In this document: positions 23,176-31,969 of the stretch, piece by piece
How positions within the stretch are numbered: the stretch's first letter is position 1
How the letters are laid out: each line of letters starts with the position of its first letter
Source: Dactylosporangium aurantiacum
GTDB taxonomy: Bacteria > Actinomycetota > Actinomycetes > Mycobacteriales > Micromonosporaceae
Assembly (NCBI RefSeq): GCF_000716715.1
Contig: NZ_JNYJ01000071.1
Location: 1-64,000 of the forward strand
Reading direction: 5' to 3'
Length of the DNA: 64,000 nucleotides
Translations under genes and position numbers: made by a program
The notes under the pieces: generated by a model
Told to the model about the DNA's origin: nothing
The model's database searches: none
What the model saw: only the letters and a program-made list of their open reading frames with translations

Positions 23176-25740
23176 TCAGCTCGCGGAGGCCACCCGGGCG
23201 GCCCGATCGAGCCGGCGGGCCACCGCGGCCGCGGCGGGCGAACCGATCGCCGTGTAGTGCTCGAACGCCTGCTCCAGCAGCGTCCGGGCGTCGCCACCCC
23301 GCCGCTCCTCGGCGTCGGCCAGCGCGACCAGCGCCCGCGCCAGCAGCGCCGGCACCGCCTCGTCGGACCAGAACCGCAACGAGGCACGCAGCACCTCGAC
23401 GGCCTCGCCGGTGCCGCGCCGCACCAGCAGCTCACCGAGGCTCAGCTCGGTCAGCGCGAGTCCCCACCGGTACCCGTGCCCACGAAACAGCGTCGCCGCG
23501 CCGCGCAGGAGCCGTTCCGCCTCGCCGTGGTGCGCCGGGTCGTCGGCGAGCGCCTCGCCGAGCGCCCGCAGGCTCTGCCCCGCCCCGATCGGATCGCCGA
23601 TGCCGGTGTACAGCTCCGCCGCCCGCCGCGCCCAGTGGGCCGCCTCGTCGCGCAGACCGGCGGACAGCAGCGCGCCGGCGAGCCCGCGGCCCGCGTACGC
23701 CTGGACGAACCGGTTGCGCTGCGCCTCGCCGAGCGCCTGCGCCGCCCGGGCGATCCGCACCGCCTCGCCGGACTCGCCGCGCTGGCGCAGCACGAAGGCA
23801 AGGCTGGTCAGCGCCAGCGCGCGGCTGTCCTGCCGACCGATCCGGTCCAGCTCCTCCTCGGCGGTGCGCAGCATCCACTCCGCCTCGTCCAGCCGGCCGA
23901 GGAGGCCCAGCACGAAGCCGATCTCCTTGCCCGCCATCGCGGCCGACGGGTGCGCACCCAGCTCGTGCGCGAGCTGCCGGACGGTGCGGAACTGCTCCAG
24001 CGCGGCCTCGAGGTCGTCGAGCTCCAGCAGGGTGATGCCGAAGGACCGCCGCATCGCGATCTCACCTGGGCGGTCGCCGGCGCGGCGGCACGCGGCCAGC
24101 GCCGCCCGGCTCATGCGTTGCCAGTCGGTGTAGTAGCCGCGCAGCTCGAAGAAGTCGGCGGCGCTGCCGATCAGGGCACAGGCCACGGCGTGGCTGCCCG
24201 TGTCGGCGCAGGACAGGGCGAGGGCGGTGAGCGCCTCCCGTTCGGCCTCGAACCAGTCGACCGGCTGCCGGGTGGCGACCGAGGCGACCCGGTCCTCGAC
24301 GGGCACCGCCTGGGTCCGCGGTTCGTCGAGGTACAGCCGCTCGCACTGCAGGCCGTCGCGTGCCTGGCGGGCGAGCCCCAACCAGGCCCCGGCGGCTCGC
24401 GTGACGACCGCCGCCGGGTCGGCGTCACCGGTCCCGGCGGCCTCATGGCACTCCAGTGCGAACAGGCGGGTCAGGTCGTGGAACCGGTACCGCAACTGCC
24501 CGGCCCGGTCGACGCCGACCTCGTCGAGCAGGCGGGCGTCGAGCAGCTCACGCAGCACGCCGGCGCCGGTCGCGGCCGGGGCGTCGAGCAGCGCCGCCAC
24601 CACCCACTCCGGGAACGTGGCGACGGGCAGCGTGCCCAGCAGCGCGAACGCCCGAGCGGCCGGTGCGCTGAGCGTCTGGTACCCCAGCCGCAGGCTCGGC
24701 CGGACGGCGAGGTCACCGTGGCGCAGCTCCTCCAGCCGCTGCCGCTCGTCGCCGAGCCGGTCGGCCAGCAGCCGCACCGTCCAGCGGGGGTGCGCGGCCA
24801 GCCGGGCGGCGGCGACGCGGACCGCCAGCGGCAACCCGCCGCAGGCCTTCGCCACGTCGGCCGCGCCGCCGGGGTCGGTCGCGACCCGGGCCGGGCCGGC
24901 GATGTGGGCGAACAACCGCAGCGCCACCGCCTCGTCCAACGGTGCCAGGTCGACCACCGTGACCCCGGGCAGCCCGGTGAGCGGCAACCGGCCGGTGATG
25001 ACGACGGCGTTCCCGCCGCCGGGCAGCAGCGCGGCCACCTGCTCGTGCCCGGACGCGTCGTCGAGGACGACCAGGACGCGCCGGTCGGCGAGCTGTTCGC
25101 GCAGCAGCGCCGCCCGGGCGTCGGCCCCGGCCGGCAGCGCCGCGCTGTTCAGGCCCAGCGCCCGCAGCAGCTGCGCCAGCGCGTCGCCCGGGTCGACCGG
25201 CCGGCTCGTGACGCCGTGCAGCGGCAGGTACAGCTGACCGTCCGGAAATTGCGGCGCGAGCCGGTGGGCGACGTGCAGCGCGAGCGCGGTCTTGCCGATG
25301 CCGGCCGGTCCGGCCAGCGCCACCACGTGCGGCGCCGGTCCGTGCGGCCCGAGCCGTTCGACGATCGCCCGCAGCTCGGCGTCGCGGCCGACGAAGTCGC
25401 CCACGTCGACCGGCAGCTGCCGCGGCACCGGCCGCGGTACCGGCCGCGACAGGTCCGCCGCGGCGGCCCCGTCGGCCACCGGCGGCCGGTCGGGTGCGGT
25501 CGCGCGCTGCAGCCGGAGCAGACCGTCCGCGGCGGCCAGGAACGCCATCAGGTGCTCGTCGGTCAGGTCCAGCGCGCCGGCCAGCTGTTCGGCGGTGTAC
25601 CGGCGGGGCACGCGCCCGCCACGCTCGATGCTGCGGATCGACCGTTCGCTCACCGCGGACCGCTCGGCGAGGGCCGCCTGGGTCAGGCCGAGCCGGCGGC
25701 GGTACCCGCGCAGCAGCGACGCGAAGCCGTCATGGGTCAT
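23176..25740 (-). CDS. XRE-HTH / NB-ARC / TPR transcriptional regulator (STAND)
   Basis: 854 residues from ATG 25740 (AAGGAG 7 nt upstream). N-terminal HTH (GYRRRLGLTQAALAERSAVS ... IRSIERG), then the linker PRQLPVDVGDFVGRDAEL, NB-ARC with Walker A GPAGIGKTALALHVAH, Walker B VLVVLDDASG and GGLPLAVRVAAARLA, then TPR-like helices to the end. It is clearly paralogous, along its whole length, to 14084-16624. It lies just upstream of, and in the same direction as, the secreted NlpC/P60-GH26 operon, so it is a candidate controller of the two secreted-protein operons. Confidence 0.85.
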   Translation of the reverse strand: MTHDGFASLLRGYRRRLGLTQAALAERSAVSERSIRSIERGGRVPRRYTAEQLAGALDLTDEHLMAFLAAADGLLRLQRATAPDRPPVADGAAAADLSRPVPRPVPRQLPVDVGDFVGRDAELRAIVERLGPHGPAPHVVALAGPAGIGKTALALHVAHRLAPQFPDGQLYLPLHGVTSRPVDPGDALAQLLRALGLNSAALPAGADARAALLREQLADRRVLVVLDDASGHEQVAALLPGGGNAVVITGRLPLTGLPGVTVVDLAPLDEAVALRLFAHIAGPARVATDPGGAADVAKACGGLPLAVRVAAARLAAHPRWTVRLLADRLGDERQRLEELRHGDLAVRPSLRLGYQTLSAPAARAFALLGTLPVATFPEWVVAALLDAPAATGAGVLRELLDARLLDEVGVDRAGQLRYRFHDLTRLFALECHEAAGTGDADPAAVVTRAAGAWLGLARQARDGLQCERLYLDEPRTQAVPVEDRVASVATRQPVDWFEAEREALTALALSCADTGSHAVACALIGSAADFFELRGYYTDWQRMSRAALAACRRAGDRPGEIAMRRSFGITLLELDDLEAALEQFRTVRQLAHELGAHPSAAMAGKEIGFVLGLLGRLDEAEWMLRTAEEELDRIGRQDSRALALTSLAFVLRQRGESGEAVRIARAAQALGEAQRNRFVQAYAGRGLAGALLSAGLRDEAAHWARRAAELYTGIGDPIGAGQSLRALGEALADDPAHHGEAERLLRGAATLFRGHGYRWGLALTELSLGELLVRRGTGEAVEVLRASLRFWSDEAVPALLARALVALADAEERRGGDARTLLEQAFEHYTAIGSPAAAAVARRLDRAARVASAS

Positions 25741-25770
25741 CGGGTTTCTCCTTCGTCGTCGCGGCGGTGC

Positions 25771-25810
25771 ACGGACGGACACGGACGGACACGGACGGAC
25801 ACGGGCGGGC
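25771..25810. repeat. 10-bp tandem repeat
   Basis: ACGGACGGAC is present three times exactly (25771-25800) and once with changes (ACGGGCGGGC, 25801-25810). It lies in the leader upstream of the STAND regulator on the minus strand. Confidence 0.8.
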
Positions 25811-25837
25811 GCCGGCAGGCACGGACGGCGGCACCGG

Positions 25838-25866
25838 CCGGTGCAATGACCGGTGCAATGACCGGT
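25838..25866. repeat. 12-bp tandem repeat
   Basis: CCGGTGCAATGA occurs at 25838-25849 and 25850-25861, followed by a partial CCGGT. The GC-palindromic CCGG ends could make it a binding site, but nothing shows this directly. Confidence 0.7.
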
Positions 25867-26117
25867 CGACGTCCTTGCCGAAAACGGTCGATGTGCGGTA
25901 GACCTGCGAGCCCCGGTCCCGGTTGCACGGTCACGGTGCCGGAGCCCGCCCGCCGGCGGTGCGCGTATACACCAGCGCGTCCCCGAAGAACAATGGCTGT
26001 CTATTCAGCAACCGGCCGCTACAGTCGATGCTTCAACATGACAGCCAAGTGATGGGTTAACAGCTACTGCCGTTTCGGTCGTCAATAATGCTCACTAGTC
26101 GTCTACAGTTGTCACTC

Positions 26118-26705
26118 GTGAACTTGAAGGAATGGGCAGCTGCCACTGGTATCTCGTATGCGACGGCCCGTCGGCGTTACGAGTCCGGGACGCTGCCCGT
26201 TCCGGCGTACCGGCTTGGTCGTCTGATCATGGTTGGTGAACCGTTGACCGGCACGACGGCCGGGGTCGGGCAGACGGTGGTGTATGCCCGTGTGTCGTCG
26301 GCCGATCAGCAGGACGACCTGGACCGGCAGGTCGCACGGGTGACTGTGTGGGCCACCGGTCAGCGCCTCGCGGTGGACCGTGTCGTGACCGAGGTCGGTT
26401 CCGCGCTGAACGGGCACCGCAAGGAGTTCCTCGCCCTGCTGCGCGACCCGGCTGTGTCGACGATCGTGGTGGAGCGTCGGGACCGGTTCGCCCGCTTCGG
26501 CGCCGAGTACGTTGAAGCCGCGCTCTGCGCGCAGGGCCGCCGCCTGCTCGTGGTCGACCCGGCCGAGGAGGCCGCGGTCGATGACGACCTGGTCGGCGAC
26601 GTGACCGAGATCCTGACGTCATTGTGCGCCCGGCGCTACGGTCGCCGCGCTGCCGCGAACCGTGCCCGCCGCGCGGTGGAGGCCGCGACTGGAGATTCGG
26701 CGTGA
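26118..26705 (+). CDS. tnpA: IS607-type serine recombinase TnpA
   Basis: 195 residues from GTG 26118, giving the usual IS607 start (V)NLKEWAAATGISYATARRRY, a MerR-like helix-turn-helix. The serine recombinase domain begins VVYARVSSADQQDDLDRQ, with the catalytic Ser in RVSS and arginines in VVERRDRFARFGAEY. The DDLxxQ box is typical. It catalyses excision and insertion of the element through a serine-linked intermediate. An upstream ATG at 26088 is in frame but gives an atypical N-terminus. Overlaps tnpB by GTGA. Confidence 0.9.
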   Translation: MNLKEWAAATGISYATARRRYESGTLPVPAYRLGRLIMVGEPLTGTTAGVGQTVVYARVSSADQQDDLDRQVARVTVWATGQRLAVDRVVTEVGSALNGHRKEFLALLRDPAVSTIVVERRDRFARFGAEYVEAALCAQGRRLLVVDPAEEAAVDDDLVGDVTEILTSLCARRYGRRAAANRARRAVEAATGDSA

Positions 26706-28081
26706 AGACGATGCAGGCGTACCGGTTCGCGCTCGACCTCACTGCCGGTCAGGAGTGCGACGTGCTCGCGCATGCCGGGGCCGCCCGGGTCGCGCACAAC
26801 TGGGCACTCGCGAAGGTCAAGGCGATCATGGACCAGCGGGCCGCGGAACGCTCCTACGGCCTGCCGGACGAGCTGCTGACGCCGTCGCTGTCCTGGTCGC
26901 TCGCGGGTCTGCGTAAGGCGTGGAACGCCGCCAAGCCCGACGTCGCGCCGTGGTGGGCCGAGGTGTCGAAGGAGGCGTTCAACACCGGTCTCGACGCACT
27001 CGCCCGCGGGTTGAAGAACTGGGCCGACTCTCGCAAGGGCACACGAGCCGGGCGCCCGGTCGGCTTCCCGCGGTTCAAGTCCCGCCGCCGCACCACCCCG
27101 TCGGTGCGGTTCACCACCGGCGCGATCCGGGTCGAGCCCGACCGAATGCACGTCGTGCTGCCGCGCCTGGGCCGGTTGAAGCTGCACGAGTCCGCCCGCA
27201 AACTCGCCCGCCGCCTGGACAACGGCACGGCACGGATCATGTCCGCGACGGTGCGCCGTGACGGCGGACGCTGGCACGTCTCGTTCACCGTCGAGGTCGA
27301 GCGGGCCGAACGCGTACCGGCCCGGCCGGACACGGTGGTCGGTGTCGACGTCGGGATCAAGCACCTCGCGGTGCTGTCCACCGCAGAGCTGGTCGACAAC
27401 CCGCGTCACCTGGTGGCCGCGCAGCAGCGCATGCGGGCACTGGGCCGGGCGCTGTCACGCAAGATCGGCCCCGACCGGCGCACCGGCCGGCGGGCGTCGA
27501 AGCGGTGGCAACGGGCAGCGGCCCGCATCGGCCGGGCGCACGCCCGAGTGGCGAACCTGCGCCGCGACGGCCTGCACAAGCTCACCACCCGGCTCGCCAC
27601 CACGTACGGCACGGTCGTGGTCGAAGACCTCAACGTCACCGGCATGCTCGCCAACCGGCGACTGGCCCGGCACATCGCCGATGCCGGCTTCGCCGAGATC
27701 CGCCGCCAGCTGGCGTACAAGACCGGGTGGAACGGCGGACGGCTGCTGACCGCTGACCGCTGGTATCCGTCCTCGAAGACCTGCTCGGGCTGCGGCGCGG
27801 TGAAAACCAAGCTCGCCCTGCACGAGCGTCAGTTCGTCTGCGAGGTGTGCGGTCTCGTCCTCGACCGGGACCGCAACGCCGCCCTGAACCTGGCCGCCCT
27901 CGCGGCTGAGTTCGACACCGCCGGGAGTGGCCCGGCGGCAGCACGTGGAGCCGACCGCAAGACCCGCGTACGCGGGCAGGTGGCCGAGAAGCGTGAACCC
28001 GGCACGACACCAGTCGGTCAGACCGGGACCGTCCTACCGCAAGGCAGGACTATCGATCGTGTGCTCACCAAAGCACACTGA
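26702..28081 (+). CDS. tnpB: TnpB, RNA-guided nuclease of the IS607 element
   Basis: 459 residues from GTG 26702, overlapping the tnpA stop. The RuvC residues are intact: Asp in VGVDVGIKHLAVLS, Glu in VVVEDLNVTGM, Asp in LDRDRNAALNL. The zinc ribbon is CSGCG...CEVCG. TnpB cuts DNA guided by an RNA made from the element's 3' end and preserves the transposon. A basic tail of about 60 residues follows the last catalytic Asp and is partly coded by sequence that also forms hairpins, consistent with an overlapping guide RNA. The element looks recently active or maintained, since no frameshift is seen. Confidence 0.9.
   Translation: MKTMQAYRFALDLTAGQECDVLAHAGAARVAHNWALAKVKAIMDQRAAERSYGLPDELLTPSLSWSLAGLRKAWNAAKPDVAPWWAEVSKEAFNTGLDALARGLKNWADSRKGTRAGRPVGFPRFKSRRRTTPSVRFTTGAIRVEPDRMHVVLPRLGRLKLHESARKLARRLDNGTARIMSATVRRDGGRWHVSFTVEVERAERVPARPDTVVGVDVGIKHLAVLSTAELVDNPRHLVAAQQRMRALGRALSRKIGPDRRTGRRASKRWQRAAARIGRAHARVANLRRDGLHKLTTRLATTYGTVVVEDLNVTGMLANRRLARHIADAGFAEIRRQLAYKTGWNGGRLLTADRWYPSSKTCSGCGAVKTKLALHERQFVCEVCGLVLDRDRNAALNLAALAAEFDTAGSGPAAARGADRKTRVRGQVAEKREPGTTPVGQTGTVLPQGRTIDRVLTKAH
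28031..28081 (+). ncRNA. Putative omega-RNA 3' structure
   Basis: Two hairpins lie at the very end of tnpB: GTCCT (28031-28035) with AGGAC (28046-28050), and GTGTGCT (28059-28065) with AGCACAC (28072-28078). TnpB guide RNAs come from this part of IS605/IS607 elements and end at the right boundary. The full RNA would begin further upstream inside tnpB. The assignment is inference from position and structure. Confidence 0.4.
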
Positions 28082-28111
28082 AAGGTAACGGAACACTTGA
28101 CCGAGCCAACG

Positions 28112-30754
28112 ATGTCGCATGTGGACTTCGCCGCGCTGCTCGGCCGGTACCGTCGGCACGCGGCACTCACGCAGCGGGAGCTCGCCGTCAAGGCCGGGCT
28201 CGGCCCGACCGCCGTGCGCGACTTCGAGCAGCGCCGCAGCCGGCACCCGCGCATCCGGTCGGTCCGTGCCATCGCGGCCGCCCTGGGCCTGCCGCCCGAC
28301 GAGGCGGACGCGCTGGAACGTGTCGCACAGGCCGGCGCGGCGCCCCGGCGCACCGTCAGGGCCGGCGAAGGGCGGCCCCACGCCGGCGCGGCGCTGTCCG
28401 CCGGTGCTCCGCTGTCCGTCGGGGTGCTCGGGCCGCTGCTGGTGCGCCGTGGCGCCGAGCGCATCGACCTGGGCGCGGGCCGGCACCGGGTGGTCCTGGC
28501 CCGGTTCGCCCTGGCGCCGGGCTCGGCCGTCGACCCGTATGAGCTGGTCGAGCTGCTGTGGGGAGCGCAGCCGCCACCGTCGTCCGGGAACCTGCTGCAC
28601 GGCGTGGTCAGCCAGCTGCGGCGCAGCCTGCAACGGCACCGCACCGAGGAGCTGGTGCGGCTGCAGCCCGGCGGCTACCGGCTCGACGTGGCCGCGGACC
28701 TGGTGGACGTCGCCGCCTTCCGTGCGATCACCGCCCGTGCCCGCGCCGGCGCCGACGACACCGGGGTGGCGCTGACCCTGCTGGGGGAGGCACTGGATCT
28801 CTGGCGGGGTGAGCCGGCCGCCGACGTACCCGAGCTGCACGAGTCACCGCTGGTGCGCGCCCTGGTCGAGGAGCGCATCGCCGCGACGCTGCGGTACGCC
28901 GACGCCGGCGCGCAGGCGGGCCGGTGGAGCAGCGTTCTGGCCCGCGTCGACAGCGTGGCCGCCCACCACCCGTTGCACGAGCCGCTGCACGCCCGGCTCG
29001 CGATCGCGCTGGCCGCCACCGGCCGGCAGGCCGACGCCCTGCACACGCTGCAGCGCATCCGCGACCGGCTCGGCGAGGAGCTCGGCATCGACCCCGGCCC
29101 GGAGATCACCGCCGCCCACCGGACCGTGCTGCGGCAGGAGTGGCGCCGCCCCGCGAACGTCCACCCACCGGCCGCCGACGCCTTCGTCGGCAGGGCGCGT
29201 GAGCTGGCGCAGGCGGTGCGGCTGGTGCGCCGGCCGGCGGTCGTCGTCCTGACCGGTCCGGTCGGGGCCGGCACGTCCGCGCTGCTGCTGCGCGTCGCCG
29301 CGGCCGTCCAGGACGACTTCCCGGACGGCGTCGCGCACGTCGACCTCCGGCCGGCCGGCGACGCGGCGCTGACCGCGGCGCAGGCCCTCACCTGCGCGTT
29401 ACGGGCGCTCGGCGCGGACCCCGCCGGTGCCCCCGCCGAGCAGGAAGCGCAGTACCGGCGACTGCTCACGCACCGGCGGGTGCTCGTGCTGCTGGACAAC
29501 GTCCGGGAGGCGGCGCAGGTACGTCCGCTGCTGCCGGCCGAGGGCCGCGGCACCGTGCTCATCAGCAGCCGCCGGCGCCTGGGGGAGCTGCCCGGCGCGA
29601 CCGCCGTCGCCGTCGGCCCGCTCGCGCCCGCCGAGTCGCTGCGACTGCTCGCCGCCGTTGCCGGCCCGGCCTGGTCAGCGGTGCCGCGGGCGGGCGCCGA
29701 GGCGCTCGCCGCCGCGTGCGGGCACCTGCCGCTGGCGCTGCGCGGCGCGGCGAACCGGATCGCCGGGCGCACCGCACCGACCGTCGGCGCCCTCGTCGAC
29801 CGGCTGACCGACCCTGACCGCCTCCTCGACGCGCTCAGCGACCAGGACCCGATCGCCGCGCACCTGCGGCCGGACACGGCCGACCTGCCGGCCGGCGGGG
29901 CGCTGGCGTTCCGGATGCTCGCGCTCGTCCCCGGGCCCGCCTTCGGCCTGGACGCCGCCGCCGCGACGCTCGACGTGGACCGGCCCGCGGCCGAGGAGCA
30001 CCTCGCCGTGCTCGTCGACGCCAGCCTCGTGGACTGTGCGCCCGAGGGCCGCTACCGCTACGGGGCGCTGGTCCGCCGGCATGCCAGGCGCCTCGGCGCC
30101 CGCACGGACGCCACCACCGCCCGCGCCGCCGCCGTCGAGCGGTTCTACGGCTGGCTGCTGCGCCAGCTCGCCGTCGCGGTGTACCTCACCTGCCCGGACG
30201 CCGTACGGCTGCCCGCCGACCTGCCGACCGTCACGCCGTTCGCCGACGCCGGCGCCGCCCTCGGCTGGCTCGACGGCGAGCTGCCGCACATCGTCGAGGC
30301 GGTCACCGAGGCCGGCGCGCTGGGCGTACCGGCGGCGGCGTGGCGTCTCACGGATCAGCTGCGCGGGTACTTCCAGCTGCGCGAGCACCCGCAGCCCCGG
30401 TTGACGACCGCCCTCGCCGGCCACGCCGCGGCGCGCGCCACCGGGGACCCCCTCGGCCTCGCCGCCGCCCATCAGTGCTTGGGCGACGCTCTGCGGTCGA
30501 CCGGCCGGCCCGGGGAAGCGCTCGACAGCTACCTGACGGGCGCCCGGCACGCCGCCGACGCCGGCTGGGTCCAGGGCGAGGCGAACCTGTGGCGCGGCGC
30601 CGCGACGGTGCAGGCCCACCTCGGCCGGCCCGCGGCCGCGGAGGCGTCGCTGCAGACGGCACTGCGGCTCAGCGACCGGTACCAGCTCACCCGGCTGCGC
30701 GCGCTGATCGTCGCCGACCGCGGCGCGCTGTCACCGACCCCCGCCGCACGCTGA
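28112..30754 (+). CDS. HTH / BTAD / NB-ARC-like regulator (AfsR/SARP type) with altered P-loop
   Basis: About 880 residues. XRE HTH (RYRRHAALTQRELAVKAGLG), then an OmpR-like and BTAD domain (GVLGPLLVRRGAERIDLG ... SQLRRSLQRHR ... GYRLDV; EELGIDPGPEI), then an NB-ARC-like ATPase, then TPR sequence. The Walker A reads GPVGAGTSALL: the invariant Lys is Thr, so ATP binding is likely weak or lost, although VLVLLDNV and CGHLPLALRGAANRI remain. Such proteins usually activate secondary metabolism. Start is uncertain: ATG 28112, or TTG 28097. The IS607 element ends only about 20-30 bp upstream, so its own promoter may be displaced and transcription may come from the transposon. Confidence 0.8.
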   Translation: MSHVDFAALLGRYRRHAALTQRELAVKAGLGPTAVRDFEQRRSRHPRIRSVRAIAAALGLPPDEADALERVAQAGAAPRRTVRAGEGRPHAGAALSAGAPLSVGVLGPLLVRRGAERIDLGAGRHRVVLARFALAPGSAVDPYELVELLWGAQPPPSSGNLLHGVVSQLRRSLQRHRTEELVRLQPGGYRLDVAADLVDVAAFRAITARARAGADDTGVALTLLGEALDLWRGEPAADVPELHESPLVRALVEERIAATLRYADAGAQAGRWSSVLARVDSVAAHHPLHEPLHARLAIALAATGRQADALHTLQRIRDRLGEELGIDPGPEITAAHRTVLRQEWRRPANVHPPAADAFVGRARELAQAVRLVRRPAVVVLTGPVGAGTSALLLRVAAAVQDDFPDGVAHVDLRPAGDAALTAAQALTCALRALGADPAGAPAEQEAQYRRLLTHRRVLVLLDNVREAAQVRPLLPAEGRGTVLISSRRRLGELPGATAVAVGPLAPAESLRLLAAVAGPAWSAVPRAGAEALAAACGHLPLALRGAANRIAGRTAPTVGALVDRLTDPDRLLDALSDQDPIAAHLRPDTADLPAGGALAFRMLALVPGPAFGLDAAAATLDVDRPAAEEHLAVLVDASLVDCAPEGRYRYGALVRRHARRLGARTDATTARAAAVERFYGWLLRQLAVAVYLTCPDAVRLPADLPTVTPFADAGAALGWLDGELPHIVEAVTEAGALGVPAAAWRLTDQLRGYFQLREHPQPRLTTALAGHAAARATGDPLGLAAAHQCLGDALRSTGRPGEALDSYLTGARHAADAGWVQGEANLWRGAATVQAHLGRPAAAEASLQTALRLSDRYQLTRLRALIVADRGALSPTPAAR

Positions 30755-30785
30755 CGTCCAGCCGCTCCGGCCGATGGGGCCGTGC

Positions 30786-31265
30786 TCAGGCGGCCGCGAG
30801 CGCGAGCGTGAGACAGAAGCCGAGCAGTGCGGCTCCCTGGAGGGCCGCGCGCAGATTGATGATCGAGTCCCACCGTTGCTGGAGCCGGCGGGCCCCGGGC
30901 GGCACGTGGCCCGCGGTGGCCGCCTCGATGAAGACCTTGTTGATCGGCAGCGAGATCCGGTTGAACAGGACCAGCCACACCAGCAGCAGGAGCAGGGCGA
31001 CCCCGGCCGTGGCGCCCGCGGCCGGGCGGCCGGTGAGGAACGCGGTGAGGGTGGTCGCGGCGCCGGCCACCACGCTGAGGATGCCGGGCACGGGCATCCG
31101 GGCGTTGCCGTACTGGTGGGAGAGGCCGACGACGCGGGTCATGGTGGCGTCGTCGAGCGCGGCGTACGTCGGGCGCATGACCAGTGCGCCGAGCGTGTCG
31201 GTGCCGAAGATGACGGCCGTGGCCAGGGCGGCGGTGGCGGCGAGGGCGTCGAGCAGAACGATCAC
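30786..31265 (-). CDS. DUF1772 membrane protein
   Basis: 159 residues with about four hydrophobic helices (about 5-25, 60-78, 85-105, 138-157), the motif FNRISLPIN and a conserved RWDSIINLRAALQ near the end. These are typical of DUF1772 (anthrone-oxygenase-like) proteins. Function is not established for most members. GTG 31265 has AGGAG 6 nt upstream. It is divergent from a TetR regulator across a 54-bp gap filled by a palindromic site, so it is the obvious target of that regulator. Confidence 0.8.
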   Translation of the reverse strand: MIVLLDALAATAALATAVIFGTDTLGALVMRPTYAALDDATMTRVVGLSHQYGNARMPVPGILSVVAGAATTLTAFLTGRPAAGATAGVALLLLLVWLVLFNRISLPINKVFIEAATAGHVPPGARRLQQRWDSIINLRAALQGAALLGFCLTLALAAA

Positions 31266-31287
31266 GATGACTCCTGGAATCTAGCGT

Positions 31288-31313
31288 TGCTAGAAAGCTA
31301 GCACTGCTAGCAT
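31288..31313. promoter_or_regulatory. Overlapping palindromic operators and -10 box of the TetR/DUF1772 pair
   Basis: TGCTAG-AAAG-CTAGCA (31288-31303) is a perfect palindrome and overlaps a second, GCTAGCA-C-TGCTAGC (31297-31311). The -10-like TAGCAT (31308-31313) sits 6 nt before the GTG of the TetR gene, suggesting a leaderless transcript that would be blocked when the site is occupied. Confidence 0.65.
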
Positions 31314-31319
31314 GGAATT

Positions 31320-31871
31320 GTGAAGGCACCATCGAATGCGCAGCTGGCCCGTGCCGGCCGCCGGGACCGGATCGTCGCCGCGGCCCGGGAGATCGCGGAG
31401 GTCGACGGCTGGCCGGCGGTCACCGTGCGGCGGCTCGCCGACACGATCGGCTTCAGCCAGCCGGTGCTCTACGGACACTTCCCCGACGGCCGGGACGGCA
31501 TCATCCGGGCGGTGGCGCTGGCCGGCTTCGCCCGGCTCGCCGAGCGCATGACCCCCGCCGGCGACCGGGGCGACCTGCGCGGGCTCTGCGCGGCGTACCT
31601 GGACTTCGCCCGTTCGCAGCCGGCGACGTACGAGGCGATGTTCGCACTGCCGACCGACCTGGAATTCGCCCGGCCGACCACGCCCGAGCCGTTGCGCGCC
31701 GGATTCAACGCGCTGCTGTCCGTCATGGGCGACGAGACCCGGGCGGAGGTGCTGTGGAGCGCGCTGCACGGCCTGGCCGACCTGGCCCGCCACGGCCGGC
31801 TGCGGCCGGACCACGAGCAGGCCCGGGTCGACCTGCTGATCGAGCTGCTGCGCCGCGACCGTCCGCACTGA
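31320..31871 (+). CDS. TetR family repressor
   Basis: 183 residues. N-terminal HTH: RDRIVAAAREIAEVDGWPAV, then TVRRLADTIGFSQPVLYGHF, the canonical TetR DNA-binding pattern. The C-terminal part (about 75-180) is a ligand-binding helical domain of the WHG type seen with DUF1772 genes. GTG 31320 appears leaderless. Divergent from the DUF1772 gene, with overlapping palindromes between them, so autoregulation plus control of the neighbour is likely. The inducing ligand is unknown. Confidence 0.85.
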   Translation: MKAPSNAQLARAGRRDRIVAAAREIAEVDGWPAVTVRRLADTIGFSQPVLYGHFPDGRDGIIRAVALAGFARLAERMTPAGDRGDLRGLCAAYLDFARSQPATYEAMFALPTDLEFARPTTPEPLRAGFNALLSVMGDETRAEVLWSALHGLADLARHGRLRPDHEQARVDLLIELLRRDRPH

Positions 31872-31969
31872 CGGCTCGCGGGCCGGCCCATCGACGGCGG
31901 CCGGCCGTCCACAGCCTGGCTGCCCACGCGACCTGCCGCTCCTGCGCGGTGGACCGGCGTCTCGGAAGG

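Larger units (their letters stand above)
25741..26117. other. Non-coding stretch with tandem repeats and the left end of the IS607 element
   Basis: No credible gene in this 377-bp stretch. It holds the ribosome site of the STAND regulator, a 10-bp tandem repeat (25771-25810), a 12-bp tandem repeat (25838-25861), and from about 25970 a clearly lower-GC segment leading to TnpA that should contain the left end of the transposon. TACAGT at 26104-26109, 8 nt before the TnpA GTG, is a possible -10 box. Confidence 0.5.
26040..28095 (+). mobile_element. IS607-family transposon (TnpA serine recombinase + TnpB)
   Basis: The element consists of a MerR-HTH/serine recombinase TnpA and an overlapping TnpB, the standard IS607 order. 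Ends are estimated: the left from the drop in GC at about 25970-26090, the right from the hairpins at the end of tnpB. IS607 elements lack terminal inverted repeats and target-site duplications, so the ends cannot be fixed from this sequence alone. Confidence 0.7.

Noticed and set aside
25771..25866. Tandem repeats considered as a CRISPR or origin-type iteron
   Set aside because: Units are 10 and 12 bp with no spacers, few copies and no replication gene beside them.
23257..26052. 931-codon open frame on the plus strand
   Set aside because: Antisense shadow of the STAND regulator, which has HTH, NB-ARC and TPR motifs and a good ribosome site.
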